Part shown: one piece after another, positions 32,446 to 40,348 of the stretch
Numbering within the stretch: position 1 is the first letter of the stretch
Layout of the letters: each line of letters starts with the position of its first letter
NCBI RefSeq assembly: GCF_019266065.1
Contig: NZ_LPNR01000111.1
Span: 93,733-157,732, forward strand
Reading direction: 5' to 3'
DNA length: 64,000 nt
Source of the DNA: Nocardia sp. MH4
Lineage (GTDB): Bacteria; Actinomycetota; Actinomycetes; Mycobacteriales; Mycobacteriaceae
Program-made: the position numbers and the translations under genes
Notes under the pieces: generated by a model
The model's input: only the letters and a program-made list of their open reading frames with translations
The model's database searches: none
What the model was told of the DNA's origin: nothing

Positions 32446-33423
32446 ATGACAGAGTTGAACGACACCTATGACGTGGTGGTGATCGGTGGTGGTGCCGCCG
32501 GGCTGAACGGGGCGCTGATGCTGGCCAGGTCCCGGCGATCCGTCGTCGTGATCGACGCGGGGTCGCCCCGCAACGCGCCGGCCGACGGGGTGCACGGATT
32601 GCTGGCCCGAGACGGAATGCCGCCGGCCGAGTTGCTCGAACTCGGGCGCGCGGAGGTGCGGGGGTACGGCGGGCAGGTGGTTTCGGGTGCGGTCGCCTCG
32701 GTCGAGCGGGTCGACGGTGCCGCGCCGGACGGGTTCCGGGTGTTTCTCGACGACGGGCGCACGGTGCTCGCGCGCCGCGTCCTGGTCGCCACCGGCCTCG
32801 CCGACGAGCTCCCCGATGTGCCCGGCCTGCGGGAACAGTGGGGCCACGGTGTCCTGCACTGTCCCTACTGCCACGGCTGGGAGGTGCGCGACCAGCGGAT
32901 CGCCATCCTCGCGGGCGGACCGATGTCGGTGCACCAGGCGCTGCTGTTCAGCCAGCTGAGCGATGACATCGTCTTCCTGACCCACACCGGTGCCGCGTTG
33001 AGCGACGAAGACGCGGAAAAGCTTGCCGCGCGCGGCATCCGGATCCTCGACGGCGAGGTCACCGAGGTGCTGTCGGGTGCGGGCACGCTCACCGGCGTCC
33101 GCCTGGCCGACGGGAGCGTGCTCGACCGCGACGCCCTCGTCGTCGGCCCGCGCATGAACACTCGCGCCACTTTCCTCGCCGACCTGGGTCTGGTCGCACA
33201 GCCGCACCCGTCCGGCGCGGGCGACCACATCCCCGCCGACCCCGTCGGCCGCACCGAAGTCCCGGGTGTCTGGATCGCGGGCAATGCCACCGACCCGTCC
33301 GCCCAGGTCGGTGCGGCCGCGGCGGCCGGGGCCATGGCCGGTGCGCAGATCAACGCCGAGCTGGTGATGGCGGACACCGCCACCGCCGTGGCCGAACTCC
33401 GCACCCGCACAGCGGCCGTCTGA
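32446..33423 (+). CDS. Thioredoxin-reductase-like FAD/NAD(P)H oxidoreductase
   Basis: A 325-residue protein from ATG 32446, with AAGGAGG five bases upstream. It has the FAD motif VVVIGGGAAGLNGALMLAR, the redox-active pair in LHCPYCHGWEVRD, a second dinucleotide region (RIAILAGGPMSVHQALLFS) in which the usual GxGxxA is altered to AGGPMSV, and the closing GVWIAGNATDPSAQVGAAAA. True thioredoxin reductases have CAxC in context ATCDG; here CPYC-HGW is typical of the wider group of actinobacterial reductase-like proteins. NAD(P)H use and substrate are uncertain because the second motif is atypical. It is controlled, by position, by the divergent XRE-cupin protein. Confidence 0.85.
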   Translation: MTELNDTYDVVVIGGGAAGLNGALMLARSRRSVVVIDAGSPRNAPADGVHGLLARDGMPPAELLELGRAEVRGYGGQVVSGAVASVERVDGAAPDGFRVFLDDGRTVLARRVLVATGLADELPDVPGLREQWGHGVLHCPYCHGWEVRDQRIAILAGGPMSVHQALLFSQLSDDIVFLTHTGAALSDEDAEKLAARGIRILDGEVTEVLSGAGTLTGVRLADGSVLDRDALVVGPRMNTRATFLADLGLVAQPHPSGAGDHIPADPVGRTEVPGVWIAGNATDPSAQVGAAAAAGAMAGAQINAELVMADTATAVAELRTRTAAV

Positions 33424-33430
33424 CGGAAAG

Positions 33431-33456
33431 GCCCTCGGCACCCCGGCGCCGAGGGC
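33431..33456 (+). terminator. Terminator after reductase-like gene
   Basis: GCCCTCGGC (33431-33439) pairs with GCCGAGGGC (33448-33456) around an 8-base loop, a few bases after the stop. Confidence 0.7.
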
Positions 33457-33549
33457 GTCCGCGCCGCCTGTCCGCGCCGGTGGGCGGCCGGAGTGCACCG
33501 TGCCATACTGGCCAGGTCAGACGATCGCCGTGCGACGAGCGAGGAACCG

Positions 33550-34161
33550 ATGACCGCGGATCCGATGCCACCGGGGGACAGGGCCCCGTTGAGCTGGCCG
33601 GTGCCGCCACCGGGAGGATATTTCGCCGAAGACCTGGATCATCTGAGTGATCTGCCGCCGCATACTCAGCTGATCGACGGGAGCTTGGTCTTCGTGAGTC
33701 CGCAGATGAGGTTCCATCTGTTCGTTGTCACGTTCCTGCACCTCCAACTGATGCGTCAGGCGCCCGAAGGACTCGAAGTCGCCCGCGAGATGACAGTGAC
33801 GCTCGGGCCACGTCAACGGCCCGAACCCGATGTGATGGTCGTGGACACGGCAGGTGTCGACGGTCTGGACCAGACCACATACCGACCCGAAGATGTCCTC
33901 CTGGTGGTCGAAGTCATGTCCCCGGATTCGGTCGAGCGCGACCGATACCGTAAACCGCAGCTCTACGCCGAGGCCGGGATTCCTGCCTTCTGGCGGGTGG
34001 AGAACGTCAACGGACGAGCGGTCGTGTACGTCTACGAACTCGACCCCGCCACGCGCCGGTATTCGACCGCCGGTATCCACCACGACCGCCTGCGTCTGTC
34101 CGTGCCCTTCGAGATCGATCTGGATCTCACGCGCGCGACAGATCCGAAGGGCTCGGTCTGA
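33550..34161 (+). CDS. Uma2 family (DUF820) putative endonuclease
   Basis: A 203-residue protein from ATG 33550 with GAGGA upstream. The restriction-endonuclease-like core is present: a strand and Asp in RPEPDVMVVD, VLLVVEVMSPDSVERDRYRK with the Glu and the Lys of the PD-(D/E)xK site, and LYAEAGIPAFWRVE. Uma2 proteins are numerous in cyanobacteria and actinobacteria; their DNA target and role are unknown and they are often mobile or single-gene units. No partner toxin, antitoxin or methylase is adjacent. Confidence 0.85.
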   Translation: MTADPMPPGDRAPLSWPVPPPGGYFAEDLDHLSDLPPHTQLIDGSLVFVSPQMRFHLFVVTFLHLQLMRQAPEGLEVAREMTVTLGPRQRPEPDVMVVDTAGVDGLDQTTYRPEDVLLVVEVMSPDSVERDRYRKPQLYAEAGIPAFWRVENVNGRAVVYVYELDPATRRYSTAGIHHDRLRLSVPFEIDLDLTRATDPKGSV

Positions 34162-34347
34162 GAGCTCGCCCCGCGAAGACCGTGGTGGTCAGCGCGCGGG
34201 CGGCATCGATCTCCGCGTGCAGGACGGTGCGCGCGTGCTCGGCCGTGATCTGGCCGAGAGTGGCATGCGGGGCTAGCCCGTCGACGAGTGTCGACGGCGA
34301 TCCGGGCGGCGGCTCCGAGTGAGCGGACCGGAGCCGCCTGACGATCG

Positions 34348-34713
34348 TCAGCCGGGGAGTGGCGCGTCGTCCGGGAAGCGGCGGACCACCTCGATGGGGC
34401 CGACGATATTGCGGTTGAAGTCGGTGAGATCCTCGGCCGGGATCCAGTATTCGAGGATGTCGCGGCCGCCCGCCTGTCGCACCTCGTAGGCGTCGAGGTA
34501 CTCGGTGCGGACGGCGAAGCGCGTCACGTAGCCGGCGCCGGAGGCCGGGACGTTCCAGTCGCGGGCGATCAGGACGGCGTAGGACTCGGTGCAGACCGGG
34601 TAGAAGATCGGCTGGTCGGGCAGGCGCGGCGGCCAGGCCGACCACCCGGACGCGGCGACCAGGGCCAGCTCTTCGGGTCCCGTCGGCCGCCACAGGGTCG
34701 TCGTCGTGCGCAT
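34348..34713 (-). CDS. Conserved hypothetical protein (labelled ADP-ribosylation/crystallin J1 in relatives)
   Basis: A 121-residue soluble protein from ATG 34713, with AAGGAGG upstream. The sequence MRTTTTLWRPTGPEELALVA, then WSAWPPRLPDQPIFYPVCTE and ARDWNVPASGAGYVTRFAVR belongs to a small, well-conserved family that I recall under the label ADP-ribosylation/crystallin J1. That label is probably historical and no catalytic residues of ADP-ribosylglycohydrolases are visible. The gene is transcribed alone, downstream of the HTH regulator in the same direction, 56 bases after it. Confidence 0.7.
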   Translation of the reverse strand: MRTTTTLWRPTGPEELALVAASGWSAWPPRLPDQPIFYPVCTESYAVLIARDWNVPASGAGYVTRFAVRTEYLDAYEVRQAGGRDILEYWIPAEDLTDFNRNIVGPIEVVRRFPDDAPLPG

Positions 34714-34769
34714 CGTTCCTCCTTGCCGAGGAACGCACGGTAGCCCGGCGGCGGTGCCGCGGCCACCGG

Positions 34770-35633
34770 TTATTCGGGCGGTGGTGTCGCGAAGGTTTCC
34801 AGGCCGGTGACGCGGAGCAGGTCCAGGGCGGTCGCGGTGGGGGTGTGCGGGGGAGCCGAGTAGATGATGACGGTCTGGTCGGTGTCGGGGACGTGCATGG
34901 CGTCGCAGTCCAGGCTGAGGGTGCCCAGCTGCGGATGGGCGATGGTCTTGGTCAGGCTGTGCATGACGCTGGAGCGGCCCGCCTGCCAGTGCTCCTCGAA
35001 TTCCGCGCTGCCGGTGCGGAGTTCGGTGAGCAGCCGGGTCAGGTCCGGGTCGTCGGGGTAGGCGGCCTTGACCGCGCGCAGGCAGCCGACGCAGGCGGCG
35101 GCATTGCTGTCGGCCTCCTCCGGCGTCATCACGACGCGACCCATCCCGGTGCCGAGGAAGCGCTGCCACATGATGTTGCGCCGGGCGGGCGGGATCGCGG
35201 AGAAGTCGCCGAGCAGGGCCGCCGCCAGCGGATTCCAGGCGAGGATGTCGGATTTGGCCGAGAGCACCAGCACCGGCAGATCCGACAGGCGATCCAGCAG
35301 CCGCAGCACACTGGGCCGGATGGCCATCGGCACCCGGCCCGCCTGCGGCGGTTCGGACCCGGCGAGCCGGTAGACCAGATCGCGGTCGACATCGGTGAGC
35401 CGCAGCGCCCTGGTGAGCGCGCCGAGCACCTGATCGGAGGGTTTGGGCCCGCGCCCCTGCTCCAACCGGACGATGTAGTCGACGCTGACACCGGCCAGAC
35501 TCGCCACTTCCTCGCGTCGCAGCCCCGGCACCTGCCTGCGCGGTCCGCTCGGCAGGCCCGCGTCGGCGGGGCCGAGCCGGGACCGCGCCGTGCGCAGCAC
35601 CGTCGCCAATTCCGCTCTGTCCACGTCTTCCAT
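34770..35633 (-). CDS. HTH regulator, MmyB-like ligand-binding domain
   Basis: A 287-residue protein from ATG 35633. An N-terminal XRE-type helix-turn-helix (RRQVPGLRREEVASLAGVSV then DYIVRLEQGRGPKPSDQVLG) is followed by the MmyB-like PAS-related domain (VLSAKSDILAWNPLAAALLG; RNIMWQRFLG; HPQLGTLSLDCDAMHVPDTD). Relatives bind fatty acids or similar ligands and control a divergent SDR or oxidoreductase gene. Here the divergent SDR starts 93 bases away, the typical arrangement. Confidence 0.9.
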   Translation of the reverse strand: MEDVDRAELATVLRTARSRLGPADAGLPSGPRRQVPGLRREEVASLAGVSVDYIVRLEQGRGPKPSDQVLGALTRALRLTDVDRDLVYRLAGSEPPQAGRVPMAIRPSVLRLLDRLSDLPVLVLSAKSDILAWNPLAAALLGDFSAIPPARRNIMWQRFLGTGMGRVVMTPEEADSNAAACVGCLRAVKAAYPDDPDLTRLLTELRTGSAEFEEHWQAGRSSVMHSLTKTIAHPQLGTLSLDCDAMHVPDTDQTVIIYSAPPHTPTATALDLLRVTGLETFATPPPE

Positions 35634-35725
35634 GGTGCCGCAGGTCCCGGCCGCCGGGGTGGTACCGCGAGTCCTATGCCTCGCCGGCACTGGAGGCCAC
35701 ACCGCGCGGGGCGGAATCTGAAGCC

Positions 35726-36442
35726 ATGACGACAACGATCGCCCTGGTCACCGGGGCCAACAAGGGACTGGGCCGGGAAACGGTCCGCAGACTGGCCGGT
35801 TCGGGCTGGCAGGTCTTTCTCGCCGCCCGCGACCGCACGCGGGGCGCGGCGACGGCGGCCGAATTCGCCGAGGCCGGACTCGACGTCCGGTTCGTCGCGC
35901 TGGACGTGACCTCCGACGAGTCCGTCGCCGCGGCCGCCGACGCGGTGCAGGTCGCGGCGGGCCGCCTCGACGTGCTGATCAACAACGCGGCGATCGGCGG
36001 CCCGCGCACCACGCCGGGGGACACGAAGCCCGAGGAGCTGCGGGAGGTGTTCGAGACCAATGTCTTCGGCCCGATCCGGGTGACCAACGCGTTCCTGCCG
36101 CTGCTGCGCCTGTCCACCCATCCACGGATCGTGATGGTCTCCAGCGGCATCGGCTCGATCGCTACCGTCACCGACCCGAAATGGGCGGGCCTGCTGCCGC
36201 CGGCCCTCGGCTATCCGAGCACCAAGGCGGCGCTGAACATGCTCACCGTCATGTACGCGAGCGAACTCGACAGGATGAAGGTCAACGCGGTCGATCCCGG
36301 ATACACCGCGACCGACCTCAACGGGCACAGTGGTTTCCAGACCGTCACCGAGGGCACCGATGCCATCGTGGCCATGGCGACCGTCGACCGGGACGGCCCG
36401 AGCGGCGGTTTCTTCGACCGGACGGGCGCCACGTCGTGGTGA
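35726..36442 (+). CDS. Short-chain dehydrogenase, MmyB-regulator partner
   Basis: A 238-residue SDR from ATG 35726. It has the cofactor motif LVTGANKGLGRETVRRL, AARD after strand 2 (Arg favours NADP(H)), NNAAIGG, the Ser in IVMVSSGIGSI and the YPSTK catalytic pair. The C-terminus GGFFDRTGATSW is typical of the subgroup of carbonyl-reductase-like SDRs next to HTH/MmyB regulators. It probably reduces reactive carbonyls or quinones; the substrate is not known. Confidence 0.9.
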   Translation: MTTTIALVTGANKGLGRETVRRLAGSGWQVFLAARDRTRGAATAAEFAEAGLDVRFVALDVTSDESVAAAADAVQVAAGRLDVLINNAAIGGPRTTPGDTKPEELREVFETNVFGPIRVTNAFLPLLRLSTHPRIVMVSSGIGSIATVTDPKWAGLLPPALGYPSTKAALNMLTVMYASELDRMKVNAVDPGYTATDLNGHSGFQTVTEGTDAIVAMATVDRDGPSGGFFDRTGATSW

Positions 36443-36516
36443 GAGCGGGCGCCCTGCTCGCGGCGCTGGTCGCGAGCGTGGGGGTCGTCGTGTACCTGAT
36501 GACAACGGAGGACGCA

Positions 36517-36915
36517 GTGGCAGAACGGAATTCACGCACCGACACGGTGCTCTCCATCGGCCTGCAGCCGAGCGCGGTCGACTACTCCCGCTATCCGCAG
36601 CTGGACGAAGCCACCCTGACCGCCCGCATCGCCGCGGGCGAGCACGCCGTGCGGGAGGCGGGTTTCGACATCGTCAGCTGTCTGGTGCCCGCCGATCCCG
36701 ACGCCGCCGAGACGACGCTGCGCGAGTGCGCGGCCGGCGGCGAATTCCGGGTGGCGATGATCGGCGCCGGGGTGCGGATGGCGCCCGAACACACCCTGCT
36801 GTTCGAGCGATTGATCAATGTCGCGTCCGAGCTGACTCCGGGAATCCGGTTCTGCTTCAACACGTCCCCGGAAACGACGATCGACGCGTTGCGGCGCTGG
36901 GTGCAGCCGAGTTGA
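36517..36915 (+). CDS. Conserved hypothetical cytosolic protein
   Basis: A 132-residue protein. I chose GTG 36517 (VAERNSRTDTVLSIGLQPSA) because GGAGG lies five bases upstream. The frame also opens at GTG 36439, overlapping the SDR stop as GTGA and adding a hydrophobic stretch (GALLAALVASVGVVVYLM) that could be a real anchor, so the start is uncertain. The core VDYSRYPQLDEATLTARIAA, FDIVSCLVPADPDAAETTLR and CFNTSPETTIDALRRWV is a conserved family found alone in actinobacteria. Function is unknown. Confidence 0.7.
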   Translation: MAERNSRTDTVLSIGLQPSAVDYSRYPQLDEATLTARIAAGEHAVREAGFDIVSCLVPADPDAAETTLRECAAGGEFRVAMIGAGVRMAPEHTLLFERLINVASELTPGIRFCFNTSPETTIDALRRWVQPS

Positions 36916-36921
36916 GCCGGT

Positions 36922-38082
36922 CTACTTGTGGCCCCCGCCGTGGTCGTGGCCGCCGCAGGTGTCGGTTCGGCGGCCGTCCGAGGCGCTCGCCTGGCCCGCA
37001 CCATGGCCCTCGAGCGCGGCGAACGGACCGCACTGGTGCGGGGCGATCCACACGTGCACCATCGGGTTGCCCGCGCCGGGATTGATCGAGTTGGGCGGGC
37101 AGTTGCCCGCGGCGTCGGTGACACCGGCGACGACCGGGCCGTTGTCGCCCGCCTTCCAGCACAGGTTGTCGTGGACGTGCCACTGCATCAGCGAGCCGCC
37201 GAAATCGGTCAGCGCCGGGTCGTCGATCTTCTTGCCGTTGGCGATGTACATGGCCGAGACCAGGGTGCGGTTCTGGCCGTCGACCCGGTAGACCAGCGAC
37301 TCCGGGTGGCCGGCGTCGAGGAAGTTCGCGTCGCGGATGTAGGCGGTGTTGATGTAGTGCTCGTAGCCGGTCGCGGAGTCACCGATCGAGCGGTAGCCCA
37401 GCGCGCCGACCGTCGTGACGTCGGCGAAGGCGGGCAGGCCGTCGAGAGTGCTGCGGATCAGGTTGGTGGCGCGCTGCTGCTGATCGGCCGTCACGCCGGG
37501 CACGCCGGACAGGTCGATCGGCTGCGCGGGGTCGAACGGGCGCGGCCAGGCGGTGCCGGTGTCGTGATCGCCGTGCTCCTCGCCCGCGGCGTGCGCGTGC
37601 TCGCCGCCGGTGTCTCCGTGACTGTGCACGTGGCCGACGCCGTTGAGCATCGCCGCCAGCGCGAGCACACCCACGGCGCTCGCCGCGATCCCGGACCGCA
37701 GCGGCGGCACGGTGGCGGTGGGTCGGAGCAGGCCGACGCCACCGGCGAGCACGGCCAGCGCGCCCAGTGCCGCGCAGACGGTGTCGGCCACCTGCGGCGC
37801 CTCCGCGGTCAAGCCGGTGATCCACGGAATATCGGCGAACCGCGTGAACGCCCAGATCGCCGCCGCGAAGCCGTTCACCGCCAGCATCGCGGCCACGACA
37901 GGCTTGCGCGCACTCAGCAGCACCGCCACGCCGGTCGCGCACTGGATCGCGGCCAGCACCACCATCAACCGCGCCAAGGTGGCGTGTTCGGTGTGCATTC
38001 CCGCGGCCAGGAAATGCACCGCGCCGGCCCCCACCGACGCGATCCCGCCGAGTAGCAGGTATCCGTTACGTCCGCTCGCCAT
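36922..38082 (-). CDS. Membrane protein with His-rich extracytoplasmic domain
   Basis: A 386-residue protein from ATG 38082. Five hydrophobic helices occupy residues about 5-155, with His in HFLAAGMHTEH and a His cluster after the last helix (GVGHVHSHGDTGGEHAHAAG and EEHGDHD). The C-terminal 220 residues form a soluble domain (NLIRSTLDGLPAFADVTTVG; WHVHDNLCWKAGDNGPVVAG; PMVHVWIAPHQCGPFAALEG) ending in HDHGGGHK. Many His and two Cys suggest metal binding, possibly copper, zinc or nickel; this is an inference. It ends six bases from the convergent gene stop. Confidence 0.65.
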   Translation of the reverse strand: MASGRNGYLLLGGIASVGAGAVHFLAAGMHTEHATLARLMVVLAAIQCATGVAVLLSARKPVVAAMLAVNGFAAAIWAFTRFADIPWITGLTAEAPQVADTVCAALGALAVLAGGVGLLRPTATVPPLRSGIAASAVGVLALAAMLNGVGHVHSHGDTGGEHAHAAGEEHGDHDTGTAWPRPFDPAQPIDLSGVPGVTADQQQRATNLIRSTLDGLPAFADVTTVGALGYRSIGDSATGYEHYINTAYIRDANFLDAGHPESLVYRVDGQNRTLVSAMYIANGKKIDDPALTDFGGSLMQWHVHDNLCWKAGDNGPVVAGVTDAAGNCPPNSINPGAGNPMVHVWIAPHQCGPFAALEGHGAGQASASDGRRTDTCGGHDHGGGHK

Positions 38083-38228
38083 GCCGTCTCCTGTCCCTGT
38101 CCTTCGCGGCGGACACTACCCGGACCCTGTGATGGCGCACTGGCGTACCAGTGAGAGAACTCTGTGGGCCGGGCCCGTGCCGGGCTCGGCTCGCGTGGCG
38201 CTCGCGGTGGATTCGTGGTTAGCTGCAC

Positions 38229-38247
38229 GGTTCCGAATTTCGGAACC
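38229..38247. promoter_or_regulatory. Perfect 19-base palindrome before DUF4189 gene
   Basis: GGTTCCGAA (38229-38237) - T - TTCGGAACC (38239-38247) is a perfect 9-1-9 dyad 23 bases before the ATG of the secreted DUF4189 gene. It could be an operator or a short hairpin in the 5' untranslated RNA. Confidence 0.5.
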
Positions 38248-38270
38248 TATTCCACGAGGGGATCTTTCGA

Positions 38271-38711
38271 ATGAGTTTCATGGGTAAGGCCGGCGTTGCC
38301 GTAGCGGCGTTGGGTCTTGCGGCCGGGTCGGTGTTCGGTGCCGGTTCGGCGAACGCGGCGGGCGATCTGTTCGGCGCGATCGGGTTCAGCCCGCAGATGT
38401 GGGAGAGCTGGTCCTCGTCGAACTGGGACAGTGCCGACGGTGCCCGCGCCGCGGTGATCGACGGTTGTGTCGCCGCGGGCGGGGAGGACTGCGGTGTCAT
38501 GGTCACCTGGGCCAACGGGTGCGGTGCGCTGGTGTGGAACGAGGAGGGCTGGGTCGCCGCCGCCTCGGGTCCCAACCGCAGCGAGGCCATCCGCAAGGCC
38601 ATCGATCGGCTGTCCGACGGTGTCCCGATCGCCCGCCTGGCCAACTTCGGCTCCTCGGACCTCAGCGGTACCGAGGTCATCGACGTGGTCTGCACCCGCA
38701 ACGCGGGCTGA
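38271..38711 (+). CDS. Secreted DUF4189 protein
   Basis: A 146-residue protein from ATG 38271 (ATG 38280 is possible). Signal peptide: MSFMGKAGVAVAALGLAAGS with cleavage near ANAA. The mature domain matches DUF4189: LFGAIGFSPQMWESWSSSNW, then CVAAGGEDCGVMVTWANGCG with three Cys, and AIDRLSDGVP before the last Cys. The family is abundant in Nocardia and mycobacteria; its function is unknown. A perfect palindrome lies upstream. Confidence 0.85.
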   Translation: MSFMGKAGVAVAALGLAAGSVFGAGSANAAGDLFGAIGFSPQMWESWSSSNWDSADGARAAVIDGCVAAGGEDCGVMVTWANGCGALVWNEEGWVAAASGPNRSEAIRKAIDRLSDGVPIARLANFGSSDLSGTEVIDVVCTRNAG

Positions 38712-38829
38712 CCACCGACCGGCCCGACCGCAGCGGACGCCGGTGGATCGTGGCCGGCTGCGCGGCCGTTGCCATATCGAGACGATTACGGTGGGTAACG
38801 AACGACCGGCGTGTCGCGAAGTCCGATGC

Positions 38830-39330
38830 ATGAGTCTGAAAAGCACACAAGGTCAACGGGTTTCGGTTCGGGTCGGGGTGGCCGCCGCAGCGGCCGTTAC
38901 CGCGCTCGTCGGGTTCAGTGGTCCGGCGGCGGCCGCGCCGTCGGACCAGGTCGTCCAGTTCAACCCGACTCTCGCCAGGATTCCGGGGAACGGCTGCGCG
39001 GCCATCATCAACGCCGAGACGGTCCCGCAGCCGCAGGCCGGGCAGCTCGGAGTCCGCGTGAAAATCGTCCAGACCGGACAGAACTGCGAGGTATATCGCG
39101 TCTCGGTGCGGTGGAAGAACCTCGACACCGGCGTCGCCAACGCCCAGTCCCACAAGGTCGACAGCAACGGCGTCATCGAACACGCCCCCGACGGCGTGAT
39201 CACCGGCATGGGGATGGGCCCCGGGGTCGGCCGCGTCGAGGCGACCATCGTGGCGACCACCGACACCTATCCCAATCACCATGATCTGGAACAACTCTCG
39301 GGTCAAGCCTGGATCACTCTCAACAGCTAG
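38830..39330 (+). CDS. Secreted hypothetical protein
   Basis: A 166-residue protein from ATG 38830 (MSLKSTQGQRVSVRVGVAAA), with a signal peptide cleaved near GPAAAA. The mature part is beta-rich with two Cys (NGCAAIINAETVPQPQAGQL; QTGQNCEVYRVSVRWKNLDT) and ends with TATIVATTDTYPNHHDL-like residues (EATIVATTDTYPNHHDLE) and LSGQAWITLNS. It resembles small exported immunoglobulin-like proteins of Nocardia but no named family is certain. It follows the DUF4189 gene by 118 bases and is closed by a 25-bp terminator. Confidence 0.75.
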   Translation: MSLKSTQGQRVSVRVGVAAAAAVTALVGFSGPAAAAPSDQVVQFNPTLARIPGNGCAAIINAETVPQPQAGQLGVRVKIVQTGQNCEVYRVSVRWKNLDTGVANAQSHKVDSNGVIEHAPDGVITGMGMGPGVGRVEATIVATTDTYPNHHDLEQLSGQAWITLNS

Positions 39331-39331
39331 C

Positions 39332-39385
39332 CGAAAACGCCGACAGGGGCGGATCCGTATGGATCCGCCCCTGTCGGCGTTTTCG
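39332..39385 (+). terminator. Very strong terminator (25-bp stem)
   Basis: Bases 39332-39356 and 39361-39385 pair perfectly over 25 bp with the loop GTAT. The stem starts two bases after the stop of the secreted-protein gene and carries AAAA and TTTT within its outer end. Confidence 0.92.
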
Positions 39386-39567
39386 ACCTGGTGCGCGGAC
39401 GCGCCAACGGGCTCGGGCGAGCATTGCGGCCATCGGCGGGTCGTGCACCGCTGCGGACGTCACCAGGCCCGACAGCTATAGGCCGATCTCTCTGTCCTAC
39501 GGAACACGCAGGGGTGCAACAGAATTCATAGACGGGGCACGTGAACGGGCCGCACTTCGGCGTTCCG

Positions 39568-39993
39568 TCAGGGGATCACGCGCAGGTGGCGGAATTCGGG
39601 GATCGCGCGGCTGATGGTGACGAAGTCCGTGTCGTTGTGGACGACGGTCGCGTCGTGGCGCAGCGCGACCGCGGCGATCTGGACGTCGGTGGTTTGGGCG
39701 CCGCGGCCCGCCCCGATCTTCCACAAGCCTGTCCTGATCCGTCGCACATTCGCCTCGACGAGGTCGTCGGCGGGCAGAAAGTGGAAGACCGACCCGTAGA
39801 GCTCGGTGAGGAAGCCGAGATCGGCTGCGTTGCGGGCGCTGAACCGTGCTTCATCCATGGTCACTGTCGACGAACACAAAGCACCGATGATCGCGAGCTC
39901 GTCGATGGTCTGTTCGATGCCGGCCTTCGTTCGGTAGTGCGACATGACCGACTGATCGAGAAGGTATCGCGGGCGAACCGTCGTCGCGCTCAC
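39568..39993 (-). CDS. VapC-type PIN-domain ribonuclease toxin
   Basis: A 141-residue protein from GTG 39993, overlapping the antitoxin stop as GTGA. The PIN-domain acids are in place: RYLLDQSVMSH (first Asp), TVTMDEARFS (Glu), TTDVQIAAVALRH (Asp) and HNDTDF (final Asp pair). VapC proteins are Mg2+-dependent nucleases that cut tRNA or rRNA and are held inactive by VapB. The gene lies directly downstream of kgd's terminator, in the same orientation. Confidence 0.9.
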   Translation of the reverse strand: MSATTVRPRYLLDQSVMSHYRTKAGIEQTIDELAIIGALCSSTVTMDEARFSARNAADLGFLTELYGSVFHFLPADDLVEANVRRIRTGLWKIGAGRGAQTTDVQIAAVALRHDATVVHNDTDFVTISRAIPEFRHLRVIP

Positions 39994-40202
39994 CGGGGCG
40001 TGCCAGGCTCGGCGGCCAGCTCGTCGTCGGTCAGGAACGGATTATGGTCCATCCGCTTGAGGCGGGTCAGTGCCTCACGCTGCCGGTAGCCCTGCACGAG
40101 TTCGGCCATCGCGAGATTGATGACCGCCTTTTTGGTGGGCAGCCCGGTCAGACGTAAGGCTTCGGCGAGTAGCTCGTCCGGAATCTCCACTGTCGTCGCC
40201 AT
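39990..40202 (-). CDS. VapB-type antitoxin
   Basis: A 70-residue protein from ATG 40202 with GGAGG upstream. MATTVEIPDELLAEALRLTG then LPTKKAVINLAMAELVQGY is a ribbon-helix-helix DNA-binding domain of the VapB type. The C-terminal tail (LKRMDHNPFLTDDELAAEPG) would wrap VapC. A typical TA pair autoregulates; repeated AT-rich motifs lie upstream at 40230-40256. Confidence 0.9.
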   Translation of the reverse strand: MATTVEIPDELLAEALRLTGLPTKKAVINLAMAELVQGYRQREALTRLKRMDHNPFLTDDELAAEPGTPR

Positions 40203-40229
40203 CGTGCCTCCATATTTTGGTTCCCGCAT

Positions 40230-40256
40230 ATTCATAATATCAACGATTCGTAATAT
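40230..40256. promoter_or_regulatory. AT-rich direct repeats upstream of vapB
   Basis: ATTCATAATAT (40230-40240) and ATTCGTAATAT (40246-40256) agree at 10 of 11 positions and are 16 bases apart, in an otherwise GC-rich region 28-54 bases before vapB. They are plausible VapBC binding sites and lie across the expected promoter. Confidence 0.5.
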
Positions 40257-40283
40257 TCGGGGTTGTGGATCGGTACGGAGACA

Positions 40284-40338
40284 CACAACGGCCGACGCCG
40301 GGTGGATCGTGGTGATCCACCCGGCGTCGGCCGTTGTG
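40284..40338 (-). terminator. Strong terminator after kgd (25-bp stem)
   Basis: Bases 40284-40308 pair with 40314-40338 over 25 bp around GTGGT. It begins 10 bases after the kgd stop and separates it from vapB. Confidence 0.92.
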
Positions 40339-40348
40339 CGCGAAGAAC

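Noticed and set aside
34150..34310. Minus-strand stretch reading HATLGQITAEHARTVLHAEI
   Set aside because: It looks protein-like, but it has no start, no ribosome site, overlaps the end of the Uma2 gene and matches nothing I know. A decayed gene is possible but not supported.
36439..36516. Upstream extension of the hypothetical gene giving an N-terminal membrane helix
   Set aside because: The GTG at 36517 has a strong GGAGG at good spacing and the conserved family core starts just after it. The extension remains possible but is less likely.
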